NCBI GenBank assembly: GCA_965247775.1
Contig: OZ252031.1
Span: forward strand, 2,170,001-2,234,000
DNA: 64,000 nt
Reading direction: 5' to 3'
From: G965247775 sp965247775
GTDB taxonomy: Bacteria > Chloroflexota > Dehalococcoidia > Bin125
Positions 42,831 to 51,804 of the stretch are shown piece by piece (the stretch's first letter is position 1; every line of letters begins with the position of its first letter). The notes beneath the pieces were generated by a model. That model saw only the letters and a list, made by a program, of their open reading frames with translations. It was not told the origin of the DNA and did no database searches. The position numbers and the translations under genes are program-made.

Positions 42831-44057
42831 GTGAGCGGTGCCGGTCCGGTAGTGGAGGTGCGTCCGGCCACCGCGGAGGAGATGGACGACTTCGCGTACG
42901 TGACGCATACGACGCTGGCGTCGCACGGCCGCAGCCACTACGACCCGATGCGGGACATGCGGCCGGAGTGGACGCTGTGCGCGTTCGAGGACGGGGCGCT
43001 GGTGACGTCGTCCGGGGCCTGGCCGTTTTCCATGCGGTTCAACGGCGCGCGGATCGCGGTGGCCGGCGTGACGGCGGTGGGGACGCTGCCGCACAAGCGG
43101 CGGCGGGGCTACCTGGGGCGGACGATGCTGGCGTCGTTCGTGCGGCAGCGCGAGGCGGGGCAGGCGATCGCGATCCTGCATGCGTCGCTGGCGGCGATCT
43201 ATCAGCGCTACGGCTACGCCGTCGTGGCGGGGGCGTGGGACTACGCGATCGATCCGCGGGACCTGCGCCTGCGTGGGGGACGGGAGACGGCGGCGGGAAC
43301 GGTGCGGCTCAGCGACAAGCGCGAGCTGCCGCTGCTGAAGGAGATCTACCGCGCCTACGCGGGGCCGCGGACGGGGCTGCTCCATCGGGGGGAGGCGTTG
43401 TGGGAGACAGGGCCGCTGGCGCAGGCCGAGCCGCAGGAGGGGCCGATCTACGCCGCCATCTACGAGGAGGAGGGGCAGGCGCTGGGCTACGCGCTGTACA
43501 CCACGCGGAACCCAGGGGACGGGGAGGCACGCCGGAACCATCTGCTAACGGTGCGGGAGGTGGGATGGCTGTCGGCGGCCGCGTACGTGGCCTTGTGGGA
43601 GCACCTGGCGGGTCATGACTTGGTGACGGAGATCCGGTGGCACGGCGCGCCGGAGGACGACCCGCTGCGGCAGCTGGTGGAGGAGCCGCGGGCGCTGCAG
43701 GCCCGCTGGCACGACGGGATCATGCTGCGGATCGTGGATGTGGAGACGGCGATGCCGGTGCGGCCGTACGGGCAGGCGGCGGAGCTGACGTTCGAGCTGT
43801 TCGACGCGCAGTGCGGGTGGAACCAGGGGGTGTGGAGGCTGGAGACGGACGGGGCGCAAAGCCGGCTGGGGCGGACGGGGGGAGAGGTGGGGGTGCGGCT
43901 GGACGTGCAGGCGCTTGGGGCGCTGGCGTCGGGGGCGCTCTCGGCGACGGCGCTGGCGCGGCAGGGGCGGCTGGAGGCGGTGGACGAGCGGTCGTTGGGG
44001 GAGTGGGACCGGACCTTCACCACGGCCTACCGACCGGAGTGCCTGAACTACTTCTAG
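42831..44057 (+). CDS. GNAT N-acetyltransferase, Eis-like
   Basis: 408 residues from GTG 42831 after GGGGAGGGGG. It has an N-terminal GNAT domain (VEVRPATAEEMDDFAYV, ARIAVAGVTAVGTLPHKRRRGYLGRTML with the acetyl-CoA pyrophosphate loop RRRGYLG), a second GNAT-like domain (IYRAYAGPRTGLLHR ..., YEEEGQALGYALYT) and a C-terminal SCP2-like domain ending PECLNYF. This is the Eis/enhanced intracellular survival architecture, and the free C-terminal Phe acting as catalytic base in Eis is present. Acetylates amines such as aminoglycosides or lysines; natural substrate unknown. Third gene of the UGSC cluster. Confidence 0.88.
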   Translation: MSGAGPVVEVRPATAEEMDDFAYVTHTTLASHGRSHYDPMRDMRPEWTLCAFEDGALVTSSGAWPFSMRFNGARIAVAGVTAVGTLPHKRRRGYLGRTMLASFVRQREAGQAIAILHASLAAIYQRYGYAVVAGAWDYAIDPRDLRLRGGRETAAGTVRLSDKRELPLLKEIYRAYAGPRTGLLHRGEALWETGPLAQAEPQEGPIYAAIYEEEGQALGYALYTTRNPGDGEARRNHLLTVREVGWLSAAAYVALWEHLAGHDLVTEIRWHGAPEDDPLRQLVEEPRALQARWHDGIMLRIVDVETAMPVRPYGQAAELTFELFDAQCGWNQGVWRLETDGAQSRLGRTGGEVGVRLDVQALGALASGALSATALARQGRLEAVDERSLGEWDRTFTTAYRPECLNYF

Positions 44058-44122
44058 GGACGGGGCGCGAGGGATTGACGGTGAGGGGTCCAGACGATAG
44101 GCGTGGGGGGAGGAGGATCGCC

Positions 44123-44713
44123 GTGGATGAGTTCGACCGCATCGTGGAGCGCTGGCACCTGAAGCGGCACCCGTTCTATCGGGCCTGGAGCGCGGGGACT
44201 TTGCCGGCCGCGGCCCTGCGCCACTACGCCGCCGAGTGGGGGGCCTTCGTGGCGGCGGTGCCGCAGGGATGGCGCACGCTGGGGGTGGAGGAGCACGCGG
44301 CGGAGGAGGAAGTGCACGCCTCGCTGTGGGCGGAGTTCGCGTCGGAGCTGGGAACGGCCGTCGCGCCGGCGCCGGGCCTGGATGGGGCGCGGGGGTTGGT
44401 GGCGACGGCGGAGCGGCTGTTCGGGCAGCCGGAGTCGGCGATCGGGGCGCTGTTCGCGTTCGAGGCGCAGCAGCCGGAGACGGCGTCGGCGAAGTTGATC
44501 GGGCTGCGCAGCCACTACGCGGATCTGGGGACGCGCGGTCGCTACTTCGCGGAGCACGCGGACGATTACGGCGAGGCGGCGATGCTGAAGGAGAAGGCGG
44601 CCGGGCTGGGCGCGGAGGGGCGGGAGCAGGCGCGGTCGGCCTGCGAGGTCATGGGTCGAGCGCTGTGGGAGGCCTTGACGGCGGTGGAGGAGACGGCGCC
44701 GACGACTTGCTAA
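44123..44713 (+). CDS. TenA/CADD-like heme-oxygenase-fold protein (iron-containing redox enzyme family)
   Basis: 196 residues from GTG 44123 after AGGAGGATC. All-helical, with WHLKRHPFYRAWSAGTLPAA at the start, HYAAEWGAFVAAVPQGWRTL, VEEHAAEEEVHASLWAEFA, IGALFAFEAQQPETASAKLIGLRSHY and YFAEHADDYGEAAML. Acidic and histidine residues (EEH..EE, H, E, H) are spaced as in TenA/CADD-type diiron or metal-independent enzymes. The family includes oxidative decarboxylases and thiaminase-like proteins. Reaction unknown. It sits in the UGSC cluster between Eis and CDGSH genes, which supports a redox role. Confidence 0.75.
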   Translation: MDEFDRIVERWHLKRHPFYRAWSAGTLPAAALRHYAAEWGAFVAAVPQGWRTLGVEEHAAEEEVHASLWAEFASELGTAVAPAPGLDGARGLVATAERLFGQPESAIGALFAFEAQQPETASAKLIGLRSHYADLGTRGRYFAEHADDYGEAAMLKEKAAGLGAEGREQARSACEVMGRALWEALTAVEETAPTTC

Positions 44714-44792
44714 AGGGCATCACCCGAGCGAGCGGAGGCTGGCGGGGAAAGCGGGCGTAGGCTCGCGCCGCGGGCGCAGGTAAGGAGCAGCC

Positions 44793-45464
44793 ATGGCCGA
44801 CGAAGCACGCATCAAGACGCAGCCGAACGGGCCCTACCTCGTGAATGGCGGCGTACGGCTGCACGAGACGTCGCCGGTGCACACGTACAACGGTGAGCCG
44901 GTGGCCTGGCACGATCTGGGCGAGGTGACGACCGAGCGGGAGACCTACGCGCTGTGCCGCTGCGGTAAGTCCGACAGGAAGCCCTTCTGCGACGGTACGC
45001 ACGCGAAGCTGGGTTTCGACGGGACGGAGACAGCGCCGCGGGGGGGCAGCCGGGAGCGCCGCACGCGCTTGCCGGGCGACGGCATTGTGATGACGGACGA
45101 GGAGGCACTTTGCCACAGTGCGGGGTTCTGCGGCACGCGCACGACGAACGTGTGGCAGCTGATCGAGGAGACGTCGGACCCGGCGGCGAAGGAGCGGCTG
45201 AAGGCGATGGTGGCGCTGTGCCCGTCGGGCCGGCTGCAGTACTCGGAGCGGGCGGACGAGGCGGCGGAGGAGCCGACGCTGCCGGCGGCGATCGGGGTGG
45301 TGCCGGGCGGGCCGTTGTACGTGCAGGGCGGGATCGCGGTGGAGGCGTCGGACGGGGTGGAGTGGGAGGCGATGAACCGTCGCACGCTGTGCCGCTGCGG
45401 GGAGTCGAAGAACAAGCCGTTCTGCGACGGGGCGCATGGCGAACTGCACTTCGACGAGCGTTAG
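44793..45464 (+). CDS. CDGSH iron-sulfur protein with two CDGSH motifs
   Basis: 223 residues from ATG 44793 after AAGGAGCAGCC. Two [2Fe-2S] CDGSH sites: Cys55-x-Cys57-x8-Cys66-x3-His70 (LCRCGKSDRKPFCDGTH) and Cys200-x-Cys202-x8-Cys211-x3-His215 (LCRCGESKNKPFCDGAH). Between them is another cysteine group (Cys107, Cys113, Cys143; ALCHSAGFC ... LCPSG), a divergent iron-binding zinc-finger-like domain. This is the bacterial tandem CDGSH arrangement. Electron transfer or Fe-S/redox sensing is likely. End of the UGSC cluster. Confidence 0.9.
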   Translation: MADEARIKTQPNGPYLVNGGVRLHETSPVHTYNGEPVAWHDLGEVTTERETYALCRCGKSDRKPFCDGTHAKLGFDGTETAPRGGSRERRTRLPGDGIVMTDEEALCHSAGFCGTRTTNVWQLIEETSDPAAKERLKAMVALCPSGRLQYSERADEAAEEPTLPAAIGVVPGGPLYVQGGIAVEASDGVEWEAMNRRTLCRCGESKNKPFCDGAHGELHFDER

Positions 45465-45497
45465 GGCGGGGGGCGCCGGCGGGCTGGCTGGGCGGGA

Positions 45498-45745
45498 TCA
45501 ACGCGGCGCGGTGCGCTCGACGCGGACGCGGGCGGCGGCGAGATAGACGGGGTCGGGCGCGAGGGCGTGCTCGCGCAGGCAGGCCTCGGTGTATTTGATG
45601 GTGTGCTCATCGCCCGAGGCGACCGCGCGGTCGACGAGGTCGCCGGGGAGACTTGGTGCTTCGTCCGGCGGAGGCGCGGCTGGGAAGTCGACAGCGCTGT
45701 CGGCGGCGTAGATCGCGGCGGCGCCCTTGGCCGGGGAGGCGAGGC
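45498..45745 (-). pseudogene. 3' remnant of a questin oxidase-like (DUF4243) gene
   Basis: Reading leftward from about 45745 to the TGA at 45498-45500 gives about 80 coding-like residues including AAAIYAADSAVDFP, EHTIKYTEACLREHALAPDP and VYLAAARVRVE. The last part matches the end of questin oxidase/DUF4243 proteins (HxxKxTEACLRExxLxPDPxYLxAA). The other 300 residues are absent. Assignment from memory of the family pattern. Confidence 0.45.
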
Positions 45746-45821
45746 CGGTCCTTCGTGCGGCTTCTCCTCAGGAAGAGCGGGGTCTGCTCTACTAGGGCGG
45801 CCGAAGGCAACCCGGCGGGGC

Positions 45822-45900
45822 GGTGGCGTTCGCGGAGTTCCTGGAGATCACGTACGGGGATCAGGGGATCCGGGTGTCGTGCCTGTGCCCGCAGAGAGGG
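45822..45900 (+). pseudogene. internal fragment of an SDR gene
   Basis: Twenty-six codons read VAFAEFLEITYGDQGIRVSC followed by LCPQR. This is the segment after the catalytic Tyr-Lys of short-chain dehydrogenases (ALAFAEWLAITYGDQGIRVSCLCPQGV). Similarity ends abruptly on both sides, next to a luciferase-like remnant. Confidence 0.5.
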
Positions 45901-45902
45901 CG

Positions 45903-46265
45903 CCTCCGTCCCGGCGGCGATGCGCCGGGTGGCGCGGGAAGCGGACGGGTGGGTTCCCCGCCGGTGTGCCCCTGCACTTCGTGCCGCCGATGTCTGAGCA
46001 GATCCAGGGCATGGCGGTCGAGGAGGGGCGCGCGACGGAGGCGATCGAGCTGCTCGTGCGGGCGAACGCGGAGGCGGAGCAGACGGCGGAGGGGGTGGGC
46101 GTGGACTTCACCGGGATGATGGAGCAGGTGGTGGGGGACGCGAAATGGACGGCGGAGATGGGCGCGGCGGAGCTTGTCTTCGATGCGCCGTTCATGCCGG
46201 GGGTCGCGGGCGCGGCGGATTTACTCCAGCGCATGGAAGAATTTTACCGGCTCTACAGCGCCTGA
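45903..46265 (+). pseudogene. 3' half of a luciferase-like (LLM) monooxygenase gene with a frameshift
   Basis: One frame gives AAMRRVAREADGWVP; after a shift near 45955 another continues GVPLHFVPPMSEQIQGMAVE, ATEAIELLVRANAE, FTGMMEQVVGDAKWTAEMGA, AELVFDA and LLQRMEEFYRLYSA to the TGA at 46263-46265. This is the C-terminal half of an F420-type luciferase-like monooxygenase. The N-terminal TIM-barrel half is missing. Confidence 0.55.
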
Positions 46266-46314
46266 CGGGCGCTCGCAGCGGGGAAGCGGAAAGCGCGCTG
46301 CGGGGGCGGGCTTT

Positions 46315-47160
46315 CTACTCGGCGGGCCGGGGGCGGGCGATCTTGAAGATGGTGGTGTGGCGGATGCGGGCGAGGTCCGGGCCCTCTTGGGCGGCAATGA
46401 GGGCATCGAAGACGACGGCGTGGTGCCCCTTGCGCTCGAAAGCGTCGACGACGCGGGCGCCGGTGATGATGGCGCCCCCGGCATGGGCGGGGGCGAGGAA
46501 CTGGGCGCGGCTCTCGATGTGCATGGACATGGGGATGTCGTGGTTGTGGCGCATGAGCGCTTCGCAGCGTCCAGCGATCCAGCCGGGATGGAGGCGCGGG
46601 GGATCGCGGCGGAAGCGGGGGTCGTGGGGGCGATGGGCGTGGCTCTCGTCGAGATAGGCGAGGGCGTCGGCGGCGGTGACAGGCTCAGCCAGGGGGACCC
46701 AGTCGCGGTCCACGGGGGCGACGGCCAAGGTGAGCGGAGGGCGCGAGGGATCCGCGGGGACGAGCGGGGTGGCGGGGCGGCTCAGCTCGTGCAGCCAGGG
46801 CGCGTCGCCCAGGCCTACGCGGCCGACGACACAGTCGACGCCGTCCTGGTTCGTCATGCGCAGCGATAGGCCGTCCTCGTTGTCGCTGTCCGGGCCGACG
46901 CGGATGGCCATCGCGTCGCCGGGGTAGACGGGGCGGCGGAAGCGGAAGCCGGCCCAGCCGTGATCGAGCCAGGCCTCGCCCAGGGCGTCGAGGACGGTGG
47001 GGACGCTCCAGCTCCAGACGGTGACGCCGCCGACGAGGGGGCCTCTGAAGCCGTGGTTGCGGGCGACTTGCGTGGAGTGGATGGGGTTGCGGATGTCCGG
47101 GTTGTCGTCGTTGTCGAGGAAGGCACGGACGGAGTCGGTGGAGAGGGAGGGCTGGGCCAT
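46315..47160 (-). CDS. MaoC-like hotdog-fold protein
   Basis: 281 residues from ATG 47160 with AAGGA upstream. Two hotdog-like units: the first has DIRNPIHSTQVARNHGFRGPLVGGVTVWSW and GFRFRRPVYPGDAMAI, as in MaoC/R-hydratase domains; the second has PMSMHIESRAQFLAPAHAGGAIITGARVVDAFERKGHHAVVFDALI. The canonical D-x4-H dyad of R-hydratases is not clear (HSTQVARNHGF), so it may be a thioesterase-like or inactive member. It overlaps the debris of the sulfite-oxidase-like gene upstream. Confidence 0.75.
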   Translation of the reverse strand: MAQPSLSTDSVRAFLDNDDNPDIRNPIHSTQVARNHGFRGPLVGGVTVWSWSVPTVLDALGEAWLDHGWAGFRFRRPVYPGDAMAIRVGPDSDNEDGLSLRMTNQDGVDCVVGRVGLGDAPWLHELSRPATPLVPADPSRPPLTLAVAPVDRDWVPLAEPVTAADALAYLDESHAHRPHDPRFRRDPPRLHPGWIAGRCEALMRHNHDIPMSMHIESRAQFLAPAHAGGAIITGARVVDAFERKGHHAVVFDALIAAQEGPDLARIRHTTIFKIARPRPAE

Positions 47161-47199
47161 GCTGGAGTTCCTTCGCGGCGGGCAGGTTCGCAGCGGGCC

Positions 47200-48237
47200 G
47201 AGCGCCGTCGCGGGGGCGCTCGGCGTCCCGGGGCTTGCGCAGCACGCGGCGATGGTAGCCGGTGGCGCCGTTGGGCAGGGTGGGGCGCATCTCTGCGGTC
47301 GGGACGTCGCCGGCGCCGTCGGTGGCGCGAGCGCGGATGATGTGTTCGCGGAGGTCGGCGTCGAAGTCGAAGGTCCAGAAGCGCCAGACGAGGGGGGCGA
47401 ATTCGGGCTCGAGTTCGGCGGCGGCCCAGGTGGCGCCATCGTCGGTGCTGACCTCAACGCCGGTGACGCCGCGGTCGCCGGCGAAGGCGATGCCCTGAAC
47501 GCGAGTGCGGCCGGGGACGGTGCGGCCACCGCGAGGGGGTAGTCGATGCGGGACATGGTGTTGATGACGCCCTCCTGAGACCAGCCGCGCTGCTGCCAGT
47601 AGCCCTGGATGTTGTCGTCGAGGAGGGTGAGGCGGGTGATCCACTTGGGGTTCTTGATGCCGTAGCGGCCGGGGGCGAGGAGGCGGACGGGGAAGCCGTG
47701 CTTGTGGGGCAGGGGCTCCCCGTTCATCTCCCAGACGAGGCGGACGCGGGGGTCGCGGACGTAGAGGAGGGAGTGGGACTCTGTGTCGTCGTCGGCGGAG
47801 GTGAGCCTGATGTGGGTGGCTTCGGGGCGAACGCCGACGGTGTCGAGCACGGTTTGGAGTGAGGCGCCGACCCAGCGGGCATTGCTGATCAGCTCGTCGC
47901 CGAGTTCGTAGCTGATGCACATGAGCGTGTTCATGCTCTCTTCGGCGGGGAAGGCGCGGATGGCGTCGAGGGTGAACCGGCGGGGCTCGTCGACGAGGCC
48001 ATCGACTTCGAGGCGCCAGCTCTCGCCGTCGACGCGGGGGTCGAAGAAGTTCTTCGAGACGGTGTGGAAGTCGTCGTTGGGGGTGACGGGGGGCGGGATC
48101 ATGCCGGCGAAGGTGCGGCGGACGCCGGTCTCGGTGGTGCGGGCGACGGTGCGCCCGACGAAGACGGCGGAGGCGACGAAGATGCCGAGGCCACCGCTGA
48201 AGGCGAGGAAGCCGCGGCGGCTCTCGCGGCGGCGGGC
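47200..48237 (-). pseudogene. sulfite oxidase-like molybdopterin oxidoreductase gene, frameshifted
   Basis: The N-terminal part has a twin-arginine signal (ESRRGFLAFSGG and a hydrophobic run) and the sulfite oxidase Moco domain: FHTVSKNFFDPRVDGESWRL, MNTLMCISYELGDELISNA (Moco cysteine), PHKHGFPVRLLAPGRYGIKN, WITRLTLLDD, YWQQRGWS. A single-base loss near 47530 shifts the frame; the Mo-co dimerisation part continues as VQGIAFAGDRGVTGVEVSTD, ATWAAAELEPEFAPLVWRFW, RARATDGAG and decays after PNGATGYH. The 5' end, where relatives usually have membrane helices, runs into GTGGAGGGCGGGCGGCT-type repeats and a foreign fragment. Decayed gene. Confidence 0.75.
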
Positions 48238-48319
48238 GGCTGGTGGAGGGCGGGCGGCTCGTGGAGGACGGGCGGCTCGTGGAGGGCGGGAGCGGAGGCG
48301 AGGGGGTTGGTTGCGGCAG

Positions 48320-48769
48320 GGGCGGTGGCGACTCCGAGCTGGTCGCCGGACGGGGCGTCGATCGTGTACAGCGGGGTGCTGGGGGAGGCGCTGCACCTGT
48401 TTGCCGTGCCGGCCACGGGGGGAGATTCGCAGCAGGCGGACGAGCGACCCGGGGCTGAGTTCGCATGCGGCGTGGTCACCGGACGGCGCTCAGCCGGCCT
48501 ACACCTGGACGCCGCCAGGTGTGCGGCTGGAGGTGGGGGGGCGGATCTCGCTGCTGGACGTGGGTGGCGGAGAGCCGGAGCGTCTGACCTTGGGGGAGTC
48601 GGGCGACTTTGACCCGAGCTGGTCGGTGGACGGGGCGGAGATCGTGTTCGTCTCGACGCGGGACGGGCAGCTCCAGCTGTACCTGATGGACGCGGACGGG
48701 GGCGATCTGCGACGGCTGTCCAGCGGTGCGGCGGCGGACCTGGAGCCGCACTGGGCCCCGGACCCCTAG
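48320..48769 (+). pseudogene. TolB-like WD40 beta-propeller fragment
   Basis: Two frames joined near 48435 carry three TolB/PD40 repeats: TPSWSPDGASIVYSG with LHLFAVPATGGD; AAWSPDGAQPAYTW with ISLLDVGGGEPERLT; and DPSWSVDGAEIVFVSTRDGQ with LQLYLMDADGGDLRRLS, HWAPDP. The SPDG and DADGG motifs define the repeats. The start and most of the propeller are missing, and the 5' end abuts the broken sulfite-oxidase-like gene. Originally probably a secreted protein. Confidence 0.6.
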
Positions 48770-48785
48770 CGCGCGCGGGCAGGGA

Positions 48786-49634
48786 TCAGCCGAGGTCGCG
48801 AGCGATGGCGGCGTAGGCGTCGAGGCCGGCCTCCAGGGTGCGGGCGGACTCGGTGTCGAGGCGGAAGACGAGGCGGTTGGCACCGAGGGCCGCGGCCTGG
48901 CGGGCAGCGTCGGCGGTCTGGATGCCCCAGATGGTGAGGTCGAAGGTGGCCGGGTCACGGCCGGCGTCGCGCCACTCGGCCTGGACGTTGGAGAGGAGGG
49001 CGCCGAACTCCTCCGGCTCGACCATGAGGCTGGGGAGCCATCCGTCGCAGTAATCGGCGACGCGCTTGGGGGACCAGCGGGACTGCGCACCAAGGAGGAC
49101 TGGGGGGCCGCCGGGCTGGACGGGCTTGGGCCAGCACCAGGTGGCGTCGAAGTCGACGAAGCGGCCGTGGTACTCGGCCTCGTCCTGGGACCAGATGGCG
49201 CGCATGGCGAGGATGCGCTCGCGGGTGACGGCCCAGCGGTCGGCGAAGGCGACGCCGTGGTCGCGCAGCTCTTCGACGTTCCAGCCGGCGCCGATGCCGA
49301 AGAGGAAGCGGCCGCCGGAGAGGCGGTCGACGGAGGCGACGGTCTTGGCGAGGAGGATGGGGTCGTGCTCGGGGATGAGGCAGATGCAGGTACCGATCTT
49401 GAGGCGCTCGGTGGCGACGGCGGCGGCGGCGCAGGAGACGAAGGGGTCGGGGATGCGAGAGTACCAGTCGGGGAGGTCCTTCTGGCCGAAGCGGATGGTT
49501 TCGCGGCGAGTGGGGATGTGGCTGTGCTCGGGGAAGAAGAGGGACTCGAAGCCGCGCGCCTCGACGGCGCGGGCGAGGTCCTGAGGGGGGATGTCGTCGT
49601 GGGTTTCGAGCATCATGATGCCGCAGTCGACCAT
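48786..49634 (-). CDS. luciferase-like (LLM class) F420-dependent oxidoreductase
   Basis: 282 residues from ATG 49634. TIM-barrel LLM features: DLARAVEARGFESLFFPEHSHIP, LKIGTCICLIPEHDPILLAKTVASVDRLSGGRFLFGIGAGWNVEE, HGRFVDFDATWCWPKPVQPGGPPVLLG and VADYCDGWLPSL. The EHSHIPT and RLSGGRFLFGIGAGWN motifs are typical of the F420 (rather than FMN) subgroup in Actinobacteria and Chloroflexota. Oxidises or reduces an organic substrate with F420 or FMN. Substrate unknown. Confidence 0.88.
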   Translation of the reverse strand: MVDCGIMMLETHDDIPPQDLARAVEARGFESLFFPEHSHIPTRRETIRFGQKDLPDWYSRIPDPFVSCAAAAVATERLKIGTCICLIPEHDPILLAKTVASVDRLSGGRFLFGIGAGWNVEELRDHGVAFADRWAVTRERILAMRAIWSQDEAEYHGRFVDFDATWCWPKPVQPGGPPVLLGAQSRWSPKRVADYCDGWLPSLMVEPEEFGALLSNVQAEWRDAGRDPATFDLTIWGIQTADAARQAAALGANRLVFRLDTESARTLEAGLDAYAAIARDLG

Positions 49635-50143
49635 GGATGGGCTCCCGTCATCGGCGGTGGGTGGACGGGCGAGAGGATAGCGGCGCGGCGCGTGTCGCAT
49701 GATTTTGGGCGCGTGGGGGAGGCCGAAGCGAGTGAGGGGGTCGGGGAAAGGCCCGTGATTCCTGGGGTGTTCCGGGGTGGAGGGGCGGTCAGGTGGGGTC
49801 AGGAGTGTGCAGGCAGGGCTGCGCCGGGAGATCCCGCTGGCAGGGGGGAGCCGGATGCGCGGGCGGGGCGCGGAGGGCAAGCGCGGCGGGTGCGGCCGTC
49901 CTCGACTTCCCCCACTGCTGAGGCCCTGGGGGTCGGTGGGGAGGTCTGGACGCGGCCGGGGGAAACACCGAGGATGCGCCTGATCGCGTCGCACCGGGCG
50001 ACGCCATGGCAGCGGGAGAAGCGGCTAGCAGGCGTCGATCTGATCGCACACCGCCTGCCGCGCCTCTCGCCGCCGGCGCAGTCGCACGCGTTCGCAGGCG
50101 GCAGCGGATCCGGGAACGGTTTTGGCACAGAAATGGGGACAGC
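49635..50143. other. gene-free interval
   Basis: Divergent promoter interval of about 500 bp between an LLM gene and the RidA-type gene. Several frames are open because of high GC, but none has protein-like sequence, a ribosome binding site or a recognisable family. No repeat or strong hairpin was seen. Confidence 0.5.
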
Positions 50144-51466
50144 ATGGTGGCGACAGCTCAGGCAGTGAACGTTCTGCCGGCCCCGCGCTTCACGCGCCAG
50201 GGTGATTTCATTTTCGTTTCGACGATCTATCCGCTGACTGCGGAGGGCGAGGTGGTCCACAGCGATGCGATCTCCCCTTACGTGGGGGAGGCCGAGATGG
50301 CGGCCCAGACCCGGGCGGTCCTGGAAACGATGCGCGCCGTCCTGGCGGAGGCGGGCAGTGCGCTGGCCCAGGTGCTGAAAGCCGAGGTCTACCTGGTGGA
50401 CGCGGCCGAGTTCTACGAGTTCAAGCTGGTGTGGAAAGAGTACTTCCCGGACGATCCGCCGGCGCGGACGACGGCGATCGTGGGGGAGGACCACATCATC
50501 CCCGGGGCACGCCTGAGCGTGTCGGCGGTGGCGCTGGCCTCGGACGCGTCGGTGGAGCGGGAGTATATCCACACCGACGCGGCACCGGACCCGCTGGAAG
50601 CGGAATGGTGCGCACAAGCAGTGAAAGCGGCGCCGTTCGTCTTCCCCTCGGCGCTGCCGGCGACGGACTTCGAGACCGGGATCGCGGTGAAGACGAACCC
50701 GGTGGCGCCCTACTACGGGTCCAACGCGGAGCTGCAGACGAGCTACATCTTCGATCAGTACGAGAAGATCCTGCAGGCGGCCGGGAGCGGCTTGGACCAG
50801 GGGCTGAAGGCGCAGGGGATGGAGGTGGATCTGGCCACCTTCCACGACATGGACGGGATCTGGGGGCAACGGATGGGCCATGGGGTGGGGGCGCCGCCGC
50901 CGGGCCGCAGCTCCATGGCGATGCGGGGCCTGTTGGTGCCGGACGCGGTCCTGGTGGTGAACTGCTTCTACCTCGCACCCGATGCCGAGTATGAGAAGAC
51001 GGAGTCGCGGAAGGGGATCCGCTGGCATCCGGTGGACCTGCGCAAGGTGAACTACACGCCCGGCATCGTGGCCGGGGGCTGGCTCTACATGGCGGGCCAG
51101 GTGCCAATGCCCGACTACGAGAACTTGCGGGTGATCACCGCGCCGCGGGGGCTGCCGCATTACTTCTCCGATATCGAGGTGCAGACGGAAGCGACGATGG
51201 AGCTGCTGCGCGAACAGCTGGAGGGGAACGAGATGGCGCTGGCCGACGTGGTGGAGGCGCGGGTCTATCTGGTGGAGGCGTTGCGCGACTTCCGCGGCTT
51301 CGATCGGGCCTGGCGACGAGTGTTCGAGCCGACCGGGCGTCTGCCCAGCTTGAACCTGATCCCATCCAAGCAGGTGAACGGCAAGAGCGGCATCATGCTG
51401 GAGGACGGGCTGGCGCTGATCGAGATCGACCTGACGGCACACCGGGGCTACGGCAGCTCGGGCTGA
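50144..51466 (+). CDS. multi-domain RidA (YjgF/UK114) family protein
   Basis: 440 residues from ATG 50144 (MVATAQAVNVLP); upstream codons in the frame are not protein-like. Several RidA units follow: FTRQGDFIFVSTIYPLTAEG with AQTRAVLETMRAVLAEAGSALAQVLKAEVYLVD and ARTTAIVGEDHI (unit 1), a middle unit with TSYIFDQYEKILQAAGSGL, and a C-terminal one with YTPGIVAGGWLYMAGQVPMPD, QTEATMELLREQLEGNEMALADVVEARVYLVE and LNLIPSKQVN. Single RidA proteins deaminate reactive enamines/imines; the role of a three-unit protein is unknown. Family arginine positions are only partly kept. Confidence 0.8.
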   Translation: MVATAQAVNVLPAPRFTRQGDFIFVSTIYPLTAEGEVVHSDAISPYVGEAEMAAQTRAVLETMRAVLAEAGSALAQVLKAEVYLVDAAEFYEFKLVWKEYFPDDPPARTTAIVGEDHIIPGARLSVSAVALASDASVEREYIHTDAAPDPLEAEWCAQAVKAAPFVFPSALPATDFETGIAVKTNPVAPYYGSNAELQTSYIFDQYEKILQAAGSGLDQGLKAQGMEVDLATFHDMDGIWGQRMGHGVGAPPPGRSSMAMRGLLVPDAVLVVNCFYLAPDAEYEKTESRKGIRWHPVDLRKVNYTPGIVAGGWLYMAGQVPMPDYENLRVITAPRGLPHYFSDIEVQTEATMELLREQLEGNEMALADVVEARVYLVEALRDFRGFDRAWRRVFEPTGRLPSLNLIPSKQVNGKSGIMLEDGLALIEIDLTAHRGYGSSG

Positions 51467-51804
51467 GCGGAACTCGGCGGCCTTTCGGGGGCGGGGTGCG
51501 TTGCCGACCCGCCCTCGGCCCCTTCGCCTGCGAGCGGCAGTGGATCAAGACGGTAAATTCTGACGGCCGGCCCGCGCCCGGCGTTGGCCCAAGGGCACGG
51601 CTGCCCTGGGGGGCATCAGCTGTCGGGCCTCCCTGCCCTTGAACGGCATCCGTGCCGTGGCCCGACCACCGCAGTCACGGCGTACGGTAGAGTCCGCAGT
51701 TATGGTGCGTTGGTGGATAGCGCCCGTGGCCACGGCCGGTGTGGCTTCCCCGTGAGCACCAGCATCGGCCGTGGAAAGCGCGGGCCGGACCGGGGAGGCC
51801 GAGC
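51467..51804. other. gene-free interval
   Basis: About 340 bp between the RidA-type and nitroreductase genes. No credible reading frame or family match. The GC content is slightly lower than in the neighbouring genes. No terminator-grade hairpin with a T run was found. Confidence 0.45.
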
